From contig NZ_JAGEOJ010000005.1 of assembly GCF_017573505.1 (NCBI RefSeq), positions 372,001 through 436,000 on the forward strand: a DNA stretch of 64,000 nucleotides, in the 5' to 3' direction. The stretch comes from Actinomadura barringtoniae (GTDB lineage Bacteria > Actinomycetota > Actinomycetes > Streptosporangiales > Streptosporangiaceae). The translations under genes and the position numbers were made by a program. Of the stretch, positions 33,775 to 42,384 are shown piece after piece; position 1 is the stretch's first letter; every line of letters begins with the position of its first letter. The notes beneath the pieces were generated by a model. It searched no databases. It was not told the DNA's origin and saw only the letters and a list, made by a program, of their open reading frames with translations.

Positions 33775-34026
33775 TTAGAGGTGCCGCTGCCGGTCGAGGA
33801 CCGTACGCGGGGTGAGAACGAAGCCGACGGCCATGCCGAGCGCGATCGCGATCAGCAGCGCGACCATCTGCCCGATGTCGCGGAAGCCGGTGATCGGCTG
33901 GCCGCCGACCCAGCTGTCCAGGCCGGTGAGCCCCTTGGAGCCGGGCGTCAGCACGAAGAACGCGGTGAGGAACAGCACGTAGCGGGCCGGGCGGCGCGGT
34001 GAGGCGCGGGGGCCTCGGTCTTTCAA
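33775..34026 (-). pseudogene. Fragment of a ThrE-like threonine/serine exporter (C-terminal part)
   Basis: An 83-codon frame that opens only from a TTG without a ribosome site, with two membrane helices. YVLFLTAFFVLTPGSKGL and QMVALLIAIALGMAVGFVLTP match the last helices and the LxPG loop of ThrE_2 (PF12821) exporters as I remember them. The rest of the exporter (about 300 residues in the two-domain form) is absent: the upstream DNA is the 3' end of the ADA-like gene. Best read as a remnant left by deletion or insertion. It could also be a small stand-alone membrane subunit. Confidence 0.5.
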
Positions 34027-34058
34027 ACGTCGGCCCCCGCACCCCTGCTCGGCATGAG

Positions 34059-36212
34059 TCAGGTGCCGGCCACGGCGTCGAGGAAGACGCCGTGCAGGGT
34101 CTTGTCCAGCTCAGCGTCCCGGATTCCCGGGAGGGTGGGTGGCGCCGGGACCCGTTCCCAGGACTCGGTCCACGCGTGATGGGCGTTCTGGTACTCGTAC
34201 AGCCGCGCCACGTCCAGCCGCCGGTGCAGGGCCTCCTTGGTCACCTTGTCCAGCTTGAGCAGCATGGGCCGCTTGGCCGAGCTGAGGATGGTGAAACTGC
34301 CGGTGTCGACCTCGGCGGCGGCGTTCGCGAGGATCGCGCCGGCCAGCGCGTACTCGCGGGACATCTCGCTGTGCTCGATGCCACCGCCGTCGGTGCCGAG
34401 AACGGTGGGGACGCCGCAGGTCAGCAGCGTGACCAGGGCGTGCTGCTTGAACAGCGGCGCGTTCGGCTGCTGTGCGACGACCGTGGCGGCCTGCTTGATG
34501 ATGCCCGCCACGTTGCCGGTCTGCGCGCTCAGCGCCTCGGTCTCCTGAACGAACGCCAGCGCGCCCGTCGCCAGGTTGCTGCTCAGGTTGACGTCCGCCC
34601 AGATCCCGGCGTCGGCCATCTGCTGGGCCTGGAGGAGCGACGCGTGCGTGACGTGCCCGAACCGCACGCGCACGTAGCGGTCGAAGTCGGTCAGCGCCCG
34701 GCCGCCCTCCTCCTTGGCCAGCGCCGAACGGAAGCGCTGCACGGCGTTCAGGATCTGCTGAACGTTGTTCTCCCCGCACAGATAGTGGGCGGGCAGCTTG
34801 GTGTCCGGGTCGTACAGAATGCGCAGCCCGGGCTGGTCCTTTCGTTTCATGGCGGCCCGTACGTCCGTCGCATCCGTGTCGACGAAGCCCGGATAGCCCT
34901 CGCCGACGTGCACGTGGGCCACGAGCGGACGACGCTGCTCGCGAGCCACCTTGAACAGCATCCGCAGGACCCGCTCGAATAGCAGCGCACCATGCCGCGT
35001 GTACCAGGTGCGCTCGGGGCTGGCGATGTCGAACCCGGTCGTGTAGCGGACCTGGTAGCGGACCGCCGCCTCCATCTGGTCGATCCACCCGGCGATCTCC
35101 TCGTGCATCGTCGGTTTGGTCCGCTTGGGCCACGGCATCGGCGCGAACTCGGCCCAGCGCCGCGTCCAGTCGTCGTACGGCCCGGCCAGGTGGGTCGACA
35201 GGCACTCCAGCGCCGCCCCGGAGGCCCCCGCCGGCCGAACCTCCTTCTCCCGCGCCGCGTCCCGCAGGCGCAGCATCGACCAGCTCGGATCCTCGCGGTA
35301 CTCGTGACTGTCGCCGACCCAGCCGAGGAACGCGCCCGCCAGCATCGGCAGCCAGCGAACGACGACGCCCTGCTGCTCGGCCTGCTCGACGGCCGTCGCC
35401 GCCGCCTCGTTCTCCCGCCACTTGCCGGTCATCGACCACACCGGTACGGACTGTTCGGAGAACTGAATGTTCTGCCGCCGCAACTCACGCATCCCCGCCC
35501 CGAGCAGAGCCGGGATGGCGATCGGCAGCAGCCCACGCCCCACGTACGCGCTGTCGTAGTCGTTCTGCGGCGTCGCGGTGAGCGCGTTCTGGCAGACGTG
35601 CCGCACCACCTTGGGCAGCCCCTCGTACGCCACCTCGGTCTGCTCGATCGGCACGGTGAGGACCGCCGCCGCCAGCCTCTCCACCGCCGCCTGCTCCGGC
35701 CGCTTGCGAGACGTCTCCTTCGCCAGTTCCTTCAGCTCCGCCCGCACCTCGCCCTCGGGCACCGCCGCGGCCACCGCGTCGCACCCGGTACGGATGATCT
35801 TGATCAGCGTCCCGGCGTTCTCGGCCAGCCGGGTCTCGTCACCCGCCGAGAGCCCGCCCAGCCCCCAGCCGAGCCCGAGCACCTGCATCAGCAGGAGCCG
35901 CGTCTCGAGGTCGTACAGGATCCCCGCGAGCCGCTTCTCGCGTTCCCCGTCCTGCTTGTGCGGCGGCTTCACGTGCACCGGCACCGTCCCGGTCACCGGC
36001 GGAATCACGTGCCTGGCCAGGAAGTCCTCGATCACCTCGTTCGACGCCCCGTTGAGCTCCCCCGCGAGCGGCTTGGTCCGCCACTGCTGGATCAGCAGGT
36101 CCCCGTCCGGCGTCAGCCTGCCGAGCACCCGGTAGTGCGGGATCCCCGAGAAGTGCGTATGCGGATCGAAGTACCCGCCGTCCCCCTCGGCCGTCCTCTT
36201 GATCGTGGGCAC
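34059..36212 (-). CDS. Large adenosine-deaminase-like metal-dependent hydrolase
   Basis: A 717-residue protein of the amidohydrolase superfamily with the ADA pattern. Metal and catalytic ligands in order: HTH at 18-20 (DPHTHFSG), H435-x-G-E438 (VHVGEG, the HAGE motif), H520 (RFGH), and D608 (GTDGG). The second Asp of the usual TDDP is Gly here. NLSSN (542-546) matches the ECPxSN stretch before the last motif. About 415 residues separate the HxH from HAGE, roughly 200 more than in ordinary ADA, so a large helical insert splits the barrel. RdrB, the deaminase of the RADAR phage-defence system, is also a large split ADA, but no RdrA-like ATPase is next to this gene. GTG 36212 follows GGAGGGGG. 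Substrate unknown. Confidence 0.75.
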   Translation of the reverse strand: MPTIKRTAEGDGGYFDPHTHFSGIPHYRVLGRLTPDGDLLIQQWRTKPLAGELNGASNEVIEDFLARHVIPPVTGTVPVHVKPPHKQDGEREKRLAGILYDLETRLLLMQVLGLGWGLGGLSAGDETRLAENAGTLIKIIRTGCDAVAAAVPEGEVRAELKELAKETSRKRPEQAAVERLAAAVLTVPIEQTEVAYEGLPKVVRHVCQNALTATPQNDYDSAYVGRGLLPIAIPALLGAGMRELRRQNIQFSEQSVPVWSMTGKWRENEAAATAVEQAEQQGVVVRWLPMLAGAFLGWVGDSHEYREDPSWSMLRLRDAAREKEVRPAGASGAALECLSTHLAGPYDDWTRRWAEFAPMPWPKRTKPTMHEEIAGWIDQMEAAVRYQVRYTTGFDIASPERTWYTRHGALLFERVLRMLFKVAREQRRPLVAHVHVGEGYPGFVDTDATDVRAAMKRKDQPGLRILYDPDTKLPAHYLCGENNVQQILNAVQRFRSALAKEEGGRALTDFDRYVRVRFGHVTHASLLQAQQMADAGIWADVNLSSNLATGALAFVQETEALSAQTGNVAGIIKQAATVVAQQPNAPLFKQHALVTLLTCGVPTVLGTDGGGIEHSEMSREYALAGAILANAAAEVDTGSFTILSSAKRPMLLKLDKVTKEALHRRLDVARLYEYQNAHHAWTESWERVPAPPTLPGIRDAELDKTLHGVFLDAVAGT

Positions 36213-36555
36213 GCAGGCCCACCCCCTCCCAAGAAGTGTGATCCAAGTCACACACTCCCGTCATCGCACCACGCACCACCCCCGATCCGCCCGCCCGCAA
36301 CCGGCCGCCCCCTGCCCGCAACCGGCCACCCCCCACACCCCCCAAATGCGCCGACAACACCCCCCGATCACCCCCACCTGGCCACATCCGGCGTCCCCAG
36401 AGATCCCACCGCGAGAGTTCTGAAAGAAATCTCGGCCGGGGTGTCGGGTTGGGGTGGGGGCGTTCGTAGGAGAGGTGAGGCCGCCCGCAAGTGGGCGCCG
36501 GACGAGGCGCCGGGCGGTCCAGACTGTGGTGACGAACGTGAGAGAGGATCTTCAG
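36213..36555. other. Divergent promoter region of ADA-like gene and YCII/ECF42 pair
   Basis: 343 bases. The left part is C-rich, with CCGCAACCGGCC occurring twice (from 36295). On the right, TGTCGG (36442-36447), a 17-base spacer and CGTA (36465-36468) resemble an ECF-type promoter; the ECF42 group is reported to use a TGTCGA-like -35 and an autoregulated YCII/sigma operon. No gene seen. Confidence 0.35.
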
Positions 36556-36879
36556 ATGCGGTATCTGGTTTCGGTGATCGACGACAAGAGCGATCCCGGC
36601 AGCACGGACCGGCAGCCCGCCATCAGCGAGTTCAACGAGCGGCTGATCGCCGAGGGCTACTGGGTCTTCGCGGGCGGGCTCGCGGACACCGACGCGGCCA
36701 CGGTCGTCGACAACCGGGGCGAGGAGGCGGTGTTCAGCGACGGGCCCTTCGTGGAGTCCAAGGAGTACCTCGCCGGAGTCTGGGTGTGGGAGGCCCCCGA
36801 TCTGGACGTGGCGCTCAGGCTCGCCACCGAGGCGTCGAAGGTCTGCGATCGCAAGATCGAGGTGCGTCCGTTCCAGTGA
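36556..36879 (+). CDS. YCII/DGPF-domain protein
   Basis: A 107-residue ferredoxin-like-fold protein. It has the DGPF motif (FSDGPFVESKEYLAG) that names the family, and MRYLVSVIDDKSDPG at the start. DGPF proteins are encoded next to ECF42 sigma factors and are likely part of their output; the enzymatic activity, if any, is unknown. Its TGA overlaps the GTG start of the sigma gene (GTGA), so the two are coupled. GAGAGGATC lies before the ATG. Confidence 0.88.
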   Translation: MRYLVSVIDDKSDPGSTDRQPAISEFNERLIAEGYWVFAGGLADTDAATVVDNRGEEAVFSDGPFVESKEYLAGVWVWEAPDLDVALRLATEASKVCDRKIEVRPFQ

Positions 36880-38111
36880 GCGACGTCGAGGAGGCGATCA
36901 CCCAGGCCCACCATGAGGAGTGGGCCCGGGTGGTCGCGGCTCTGACCAGGCGCTTCGGGGACCTCGGTGTCGCCGAGGAGGCCGCAGCGGAGGCGTTCGC
37001 GACCGCCGTCGAACGGTGGCCGGCCGACGGCGTACCGCCGAACCCCGGCGCCTGGCTGACCATGACCGCCAACCGCAAGGCCATCGACCGGCTCCGGCGC
37101 GAGAGCAAGCGCGACGACAAGCACAAGGAGGCTCTGATGGTGTACGACCGCGAACCGCCCGAGCCTGTCGGCGCGATCGACGACGACCGGCTCCGGCTGA
37201 TCTTCACCTGCTGCCACCCGGCGCTGGCGATGCAGGCCCGGGTGGCGCTGACGCTGCGCATGGTCGGCGGGCTGACCGTGCCCGAGATCGCCCGCGCCTA
37301 CCTGGCGCAGGAGACCGCCGTGGAACGGCGCATCACCCGCGCGAAGGGCAAGATCAAGGCCGCGGGAATCCCGTACCGCATGCCGTCCACCGAGGATCTC
37401 CCGGCACGCGTCACCGGCGTCCTGGCCGTCCTGTACCTCGTCTTCAACGAGGGCTACCTGGCGACCAGTCCCGACACCGATCCCCTGCGTCGTGATCTGA
37501 CCGTCGAGGCGATCCGCCTCACCCGCCTGATCCGCGCCCTCCTGCCGAACGACGGGGAGGTCGCCGGGCTGCTGGCCCTGATGCTGCTCACCGAGGCCCG
37601 CCACACCGCCCGCGTCTCGGGCGGCGGCGAGCTGGTCCCGCTCGCCGAGCAGGACCGCGGCGCCTGGGACACGACACTGATCGCCGAGGGCCACCGACTC
37701 GTACGCGAACGCCTCGCCGCTGCCGCCGCCGGGGTCGCTCCGGGCCGCTACCAGATCCTCGCCGCGATCAACGCCGTGCACACCTCGGCCCGCGACATCC
37801 GCGACACCGACTGGTCACAGGTCCTCGCCCTCTACGACCAGCTCGTACGTCTCGACCCTTCACCGATCATCGCCCTCAACCGCGCCATCGCCGTCGCCGA
37901 ACTCGACGGCCCCGACGTCGCCCTGGCCGAGATCGACCGCCTCCAAGCCAAGCTCGCCGACTATCACGCCTTCCACGCCACCCGAGCCGACCTCCTGCGC
38001 CGGCTGGGCCGGAGCCAGGAGTCACGCGAGGCCTACGACAAGGCCATCGAGCTCGCAGGCAACACCGCCGAGACCGCCTACCTGACCCGCCGCCGCGACC
38101 AGTTGGGGTAA
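36876..38111 (+). CDS. ECF42-group RNA polymerase sigma factor with TPR-like C-terminal extension
   Basis: A 411-residue ECF sigma factor. Region 2 (about 15-80) has AEEAAAEAFATAVERWPADG and NRKAIDRLRRESKR. Region 4 has LTLRMVGGLTVPEIARAYL followed by ERRITRAKGKI. After it the ECF42-specific extension (about 190-411) runs through YLVFNEGYLATS and helical repeats ending AETAYLTRRRDQLG. This extension is thought to replace an anti-sigma factor in regulation. The gene overlaps the YCII/DGPF gene by four bases, the classic genetic context of the group. Confidence in the group assignment is high. Confidence 0.92.
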   Translation: MSDVEEAITQAHHEEWARVVAALTRRFGDLGVAEEAAAEAFATAVERWPADGVPPNPGAWLTMTANRKAIDRLRRESKRDDKHKEALMVYDREPPEPVGAIDDDRLRLIFTCCHPALAMQARVALTLRMVGGLTVPEIARAYLAQETAVERRITRAKGKIKAAGIPYRMPSTEDLPARVTGVLAVLYLVFNEGYLATSPDTDPLRRDLTVEAIRLTRLIRALLPNDGEVAGLLALMLLTEARHTARVSGGGELVPLAEQDRGAWDTTLIAEGHRLVRERLAAAAAGVAPGRYQILAAINAVHTSARDIRDTDWSQVLALYDQLVRLDPSPIIALNRAIAVAELDGPDVALAEIDRLQAKLADYHAFHATRADLLRRLGRSQESREAYDKAIELAGNTAETAYLTRRRDQLG

Positions 38112-38507
38112 CGCCGGGCGACCTCCCGTGGGTCGCCCCTCTGGGGCCGCGCTCCGGAACGTGAGCGGCCCGCCGGCAAAGCCTGCGGGCCGCTCATCGC
38201 GCTCGTGAGGTAACGATGCCTCTCGATGACAAGGCTGCAGGTGGCGCACGATGATCGCGATAAGTTGATCAAGATCGGTTACGGTGAGTACGCGTTCCGA
38301 AGGGTACGGAATCGCGGGCGATGATCCGGCGCTGTTCTCCCAGGTGAACGACCCTGGAGCGGCAGTCACCGCCCGCGTTCCGCCCGGGGAGGACGCCAGC
38401 ACGCATCCCCCGGCGTCATCGAGCCTGTGGCACAGGGGGCACTGCCGGTACCGGGTGCGGAACGTGCGCAGCGGCGCCCGGAGGTTGCCCGTACCTGGAC
38501 GGTAACG
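38112..38507. other. Intergenic region after sigma gene
   Basis: 396 bases. Apart from the terminator at 38163-38195, I see a less GC-rich part (38240-38285) that may be the promoter of the following secreted-protein gene (GATAAGTTGATCAAGATCGG). No gene supported. Confidence 0.5.
38163..38195 (+). terminator. Hairpin terminator after ECF42 sigma gene
   Basis: Perfect 11-bp stem GAGCGGCCCGC/GCGGGCCGCTC with an 11-base loop, 52 bases after the stop. No T-run, as is common in high-GC actinobacteria. Confidence 0.7.
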
Positions 38508-39461
38508 ATGCGCACCAAACTGCTCACGCTGACGACCGCACTGGCGTCGGCTCTCACTGCGGGCATCCTGCCCGCAGCCGCCCACGCCTCGGACGTTCCG
38601 TTTCTCGAATGCCCGGCCGGAGAGGTCAACGTCAAGGTCTCTCCTGGCCTGACGTTCCTGCCGCAGAACCACGACCTGCACTACTTCCGGCACGAGGTCA
38701 GCGGCTGCCGGGTCCTGCGAAGCTGGGGCGTACCGGGCTGGGAGGTCGGCACCGTCCACAACGGCGTCATGGACTACCACGCCGATGGAAGAGGCGGATG
38801 CCCGTTCGGCCTCGACAGCATCGTGGACCGTGGCACCGTCGACCTGGCGTGGGATGACGGCCATGTGACCACGCTGTCGGTCCAGCCCTATTCGGCCGGA
38901 CCGCTCAAGACCGGGCACGTCGACGGCACCGTGGTCAAGGGGCTGGGCAAGGGCGGCCGGTTCGACTCCACCTTCACGCTCGGCAATGCGGTCTCCCAGG
39001 CGCCGCTGTGCGTCTTCCCCGGCATCTCCGAGATCAAGGCCACGACCGACTACGTCAAGGTCTGGGACATCCCGACGGCCGCCGCTCCGGCGCAGCCACC
39101 CTCGAACGGCTATCCGCCCGAGCAGCCCAACCTCGCCTCGGGGGACGGCACCACGCCCACACGTAAGACCCTGGTCCCGGCCATGAGGCCCTACGGGGTC
39201 AGCATCGTCGTCCGCAACAGCGGCCGGACGCAGCTGCAGGACATCACCGCCGTGGACGCCACCGCCAACCCGAACGCCAAGCTGGCGGGTGTCTACTGCC
39301 AGGCCCGCGCGCTGGCGCCCGGCCAGATCACCAAGTGCGGCGGCACCGTCACCGTCCCGGCGGGCATCGGCATGAACACCAGCACGTTCGTGGTCAAGGC
39401 CACCTCGCCGGAGGGCGTCGCCGTCTCGGTCCAGAAGAACATCTACACCTACACAGGCTGA
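38508..39461 (+). CDS. Secreted two-domain protein, unknown
   Basis: A 317-residue exported protein. The signal peptide (MRTKLLTLTTALASALTAG...) ends near HAS at about 29. The first domain (30-190) has four Cys and Asp/Gly-rich segments; a Pro-rich linker (about 190-230) follows. The C-terminal domain (about 235-317) has VVRNSGRTQLQDITAVDATANP and CQARALAPGQITKCGG, which is the style of DUF11/conserved-repeat Ig-like domains found in surface proteins. Wall localisation is inferred. No sortase motif at the end. Confidence 0.75.
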   Translation: MRTKLLTLTTALASALTAGILPAAAHASDVPFLECPAGEVNVKVSPGLTFLPQNHDLHYFRHEVSGCRVLRSWGVPGWEVGTVHNGVMDYHADGRGGCPFGLDSIVDRGTVDLAWDDGHVTTLSVQPYSAGPLKTGHVDGTVVKGLGKGGRFDSTFTLGNAVSQAPLCVFPGISEIKATTDYVKVWDIPTAAAPAQPPSNGYPPEQPNLASGDGTTPTRKTLVPAMRPYGVSIVVRNSGRTQLQDITAVDATANPNAKLAGVYCQARALAPGQITKCGGTVTVPAGIGMNTSTFVVKATSPEGVAVSVQKNIYTYTG

Positions 39462-39480
39462 CCGCACCTCAGCCGCGCAC

Positions 39481-39592
39481 GCGAAGGGGACCGGGCCCAC
39501 CGATGGACCGGGGCCCGCCGATGGACCGGGGCCCACCGATGGACCGGGGCCCGCCGATGGGCCGGACTGCCGATGGACCCGGTCCCCTTCGC
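39481..39592. repeat. Long inverted repeat enclosing four 18-bp tandem copies
   Basis: Arms 39481-39495 and 39578-39592 are a perfect 15-bp inverted repeat. The 82-base loop holds four 18-base units of GGCCC(A/G)CCGATGG(A/G)CCGG (39494-39511, 39512-39529, 39530-39547, 39548-39565). It lies between the secreted-protein stop and the 3' end of ssrA, so it may end transcription from both sides. Confidence 0.75.
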
Positions 39593-39695
39593 ACGTCGGC
39601 CGGTCCGGCACCGAAGACCGATGCCACGGCTGCCGCACGGCATGAAAATGCCCCTGACCGGATCGCGTTTCCGCAGGTCAAGGGCATAATCTCAG

Positions 39696-40064
39696 TGGAG
39701 GTGGCGGGAATCGAACCCGCGTCCTTCGGTGATGATTCAGGGCTTCTCCGGGTGCAGCCTGCTTAACGTTTTCTCAGCCCCGGCGCTCACGCAGGCGTGT
39801 CGCCGACGGGCTCAGTCGCTGTTTGGTGTTCCTACAAGCCCCGCGACCGGGTTCGTAGGTGGAGTCTCCTTACGATGCCAGACCCCGGGTCGGAGACTCT
39901 CCCGGGCTGACAGAGTCGCTACTCGCCTCAGGCGGCGAGGGCGAACTCAGACTGCTTCTTGTTGGCAGTTGTGATTCGCTGTCACAGGATTATCGAGGTC
40001 ACGACAGCCACCCTCGACCCGCTTCCCCTGGCTCGACCTACCGAAGTCGAAGCCGGTCACCCCC
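39696..40064 (-). ncRNA. ssrA: Transfer-messenger RNA (tmRNA)
   Basis: tmRNA rescues stalled ribosomes with SmpB and adds a degradation tag. The 5' end GGGGGUGACCGGCUUCGACU (from 40064) pairs with CACCUCC near the 3' end (39697-39703), closing the tRNA-like acceptor stem; the T-arm GCGGGTTCGATTCCCGC is intact. CCA is not encoded. The tag reading frame encodes ANKKQSEFALAA followed by TGA (near 39925-39960). Length about 369 bases is normal. smpB is 2.3 kb away on the same strand. Confidence 0.95.
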
Positions 40065-40200
40065 ATGTTGAGTTGTCAAAACGGGCGTCCCGTAGGACGT
40101 CCGAAGTAGACGCTACATGGAGAACGCGGCAGGTGCCAACGAGATTCCCGGCCATTGGATCTCTCGCCACGGGCCGGCATCTGTGCTCAGACAAAGTGAC

Positions 40201-40238
40201 GCCCCGGTGGGCGACGAACTCGTCGTGCCCACCGGGGC
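40201..40238 (-). terminator. Strong hairpin between PBP-like gene and ssrA
   Basis: 12-bp stem (40201-40212 with 40227-40238) extended inward by GACG/CGTC with a 2-base bulge. It lies 182 bases after the PBP-like stop and 137 before tmRNA, so it likely ends the smpB operon. The rest of 40065-40419 holds only the unseen ssrA promoter; I find no gene. Confidence 0.6.
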
Positions 40239-40419
40239 CGACCGGCAGGGTCGGGCCGGTCCGGACGGCAGAGCCTCCCCCGAGACGAGGCTCTGGTCTC
40301 ATCACGGCGACTGAGTCCGCAACCCCCCAAGCGGTGTCTCAGTCACCCATAAAGACGCGTGGGACCCCAGGGAAGGTTGCGACCCGAGCGTAAAGAGATA
40401 ACAAAGCAGTAACGATGGG

Positions 40420-42375
40420 TCAGCGGGCCGCTGTAGGGGTGACCCGCGAGGCGGGGGCGCCCAGGAAGCGGGCGGCCAGGGTCGAGGCCGGCACGTCGCC
40501 CTCGACGGCGATCGCGAACGCCAGGGTGTCGCGGACGCCGACGAACCACGAGATCGTGCGGGTGCGGCCGCGCTCGGGGTAGTTCACGGTGGCCGCGACG
40601 CCGATCACCGAGCCCTTGACGCCCTTGCCCGCGGCCTTGGCGGTGCCCTCGAAGACCGAGCGCTGCATCATCCGGTTCATGCCGGCGGTCGCCGGGGCCG
40701 ACAGGACCTGCGGCAGCGTGGTCTGCGGGTCTGCCGGGGTCTGGAGCAGGACCGGCGGGCGCCAGAGGCCGGTCTTGGCGCCACCGGCGGCCAGGGCCAT
40801 CGACAGCGGGCTCACCTGGACCTTGCCCTGGCCGATCATGGTGGTGGCCTTCTCGGCGTCGCTGGTCGGCGTCGGCACCGATCCGGTGAACGCGGGGACG
40901 CTCAGCCCCCAGTCCTTGCCGAGGCCGAAGTTGGCGGCCTCCTTGGTCAGCGCCTGCGGGGGCAGGTTGCCGCTCAGCTTGGCCATGGTCGTCGCGCACG
41001 AGTAGGCGAAGTTCTTCTCGAGCGTCCGCTTGGCCGTGGTGGCGTACTCGGAGGTGAATGTCTGGCCGCCCACGTTGGCCGTGGCGGGACAGTCCGTGGG
41101 CGTGTCCTTCGACGTCCCCGCCTCCAGGAGCGCCTCCCCGGACACGATGCCGAACGTCAGCCCGGGCGGGTAGTGGCCCTCCATGGCGAGGTTCTGCCCG
41201 CCCGTGTTGTGGTTGGAGACGGCCAGGACGTTGCCGGTCCCCGCCTGGATGGCGACCAGCGACGCGGGGAAGGGCAGGCCGGCCAGCGTCCGGTCCGCGG
41301 CGCCCTGGACCTTGCGGTCGAGGGTCGTCTGAACGGGCTGGGGACCGACGCCGTCCCAGGAGTGCAGTTCCTCGCGGTTCTTGCCGTCCGGGTCCTGCGC
41401 GACGACCTTCACCACCGGGATGCCGGCCAGCCTGCGCTGCTGGAGCATCTGCAGGCCGCTGACGCCGATGGTGTCGCCGGGCTGGTAGGGCGCGCCGACC
41501 TGCTGGAGCCGGTCGGCGGTGGCCGGGCCGAGGTTGCCGACGACCTCGGGCGCCGCGGCGGCCCCGATCGGCAACTGCCGCTGCTGGACGACCAGCCCGG
41601 GGATGCTGGCGAACCGGGCGACGGGGTCACTGGCGGTGGTGCCGCGTTCCAGCGTCAGCAACGGCAGAAACTTGTCCGGGGGCGCCGACCGGACGCGGCC
41701 GAGCAGCCGCTCGACGTCGAGCCGGCGGCCACCGTCGATCTTGGTGGCGCGGGCGAGCGACTGGATGGTGCGCTCGGGGTCGCTCAGCCTGCCGGGGTAG
41801 ACGCCGACGATGGCGGCGTTCACGGGCTTCTGCAGGCTCCGCCCCTGCGCGTCCTTCACCTCGGCGCGCGCCGGCACCTCGGTGATCACCGCGAGGCGCT
41901 GACCGGGCTTCAGGCTCGGGTGAACGATCGAGGGGTCCCAGAGGACCTTCCAGTTGCCGCCCTTGCGCTGCAGCTTCATCAGGCCGCTGTAGGTCCAGGG
42001 CTGGCCGTTCTCACCGAGGTCGATCCGGACCGAGAAGCGGACGTCGGCGTGGTCGCCCTTCTTGTCGATGCGGCCGAGGCCCAGCTTGAGCGAGGCCGCG
42101 TCGAGCTGGCTGCGCACCTGGCCGAGGGCCGCCTGGACCGTCTTCTGGTCGGCGCCGAACGTCTTGTGCGCCGCGGCCTGGTAGTTGCCGACCTGCCAGG
42201 CGATCAGGAAGTCGCGCACGGTGGGCATCGCCGACGGCTCGGCGAAGCAGCCCGATGTCAGCCCCGCGACCGCCGTCCCGCACGCCGTGAGGGCGACGGC
42301 CCGGCGCCACCTCGCGGTGCCGCGCGTGCCCCGCGCGGCGCCGCGCACGCCCCGTCTCCGGCCTCGGTTGGTCAT
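40420..42375 (-). CDS. Penicillin-binding-protein-like lipoprotein with degenerate active site
   Basis: A 651-residue protein with the domain order of MecA_N-type class B PBPs: signal/lipobox (LTSGC, Cys43), NTF2-like MecA_N (about 50-160), PBP dimerisation domain (165-310), transpeptidase fold (345-640). All three catalytic motifs are lost. The SxxK site, in the conserved context YPPG-STFK-I, reads LTFG (406-409). The SxN site reads SCA (459-461). KTG(T) reads VIG(V) (590-593). The fold sequence is otherwise well kept, so it is probably a folded pseudo-enzyme rather than a decaying gene, perhaps a scaffold for cell-wall synthesis or a beta-lactam-blind regulator. ATG 42375 is nine bases after smpB, so it is cotranscribed. 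Confidence 0.82.
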   Translation of the reverse strand: MTNRGRRRGVRGAARGTRGTARWRRAVALTACGTAVAGLTSGCFAEPSAMPTVRDFLIAWQVGNYQAAAHKTFGADQKTVQAALGQVRSQLDAASLKLGLGRIDKKGDHADVRFSVRIDLGENGQPWTYSGLMKLQRKGGNWKVLWDPSIVHPSLKPGQRLAVITEVPARAEVKDAQGRSLQKPVNAAIVGVYPGRLSDPERTIQSLARATKIDGGRRLDVERLLGRVRSAPPDKFLPLLTLERGTTASDPVARFASIPGLVVQQRQLPIGAAAAPEVVGNLGPATADRLQQVGAPYQPGDTIGVSGLQMLQQRRLAGIPVVKVVAQDPDGKNREELHSWDGVGPQPVQTTLDRKVQGAADRTLAGLPFPASLVAIQAGTGNVLAVSNHNTGGQNLAMEGHYPPGLTFGIVSGEALLEAGTSKDTPTDCPATANVGGQTFTSEYATTAKRTLEKNFAYSCATTMAKLSGNLPPQALTKEAANFGLGKDWGLSVPAFTGSVPTPTSDAEKATTMIGQGKVQVSPLSMALAAGGAKTGLWRPPVLLQTPADPQTTLPQVLSAPATAGMNRMMQRSVFEGTAKAAGKGVKGSVIGVAATVNYPERGRTRTISWFVGVRDTLAFAIAVEGDVPASTLAARFLGAPASRVTPTAAR

Positions 42376-42384
42376 CGACACCCT

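Noticed and set aside
34059..36212. Complete RADAR defence system
   Set aside because: No RdrA-like ATPase or other defence gene adjoins; only the deaminase-like protein is present.
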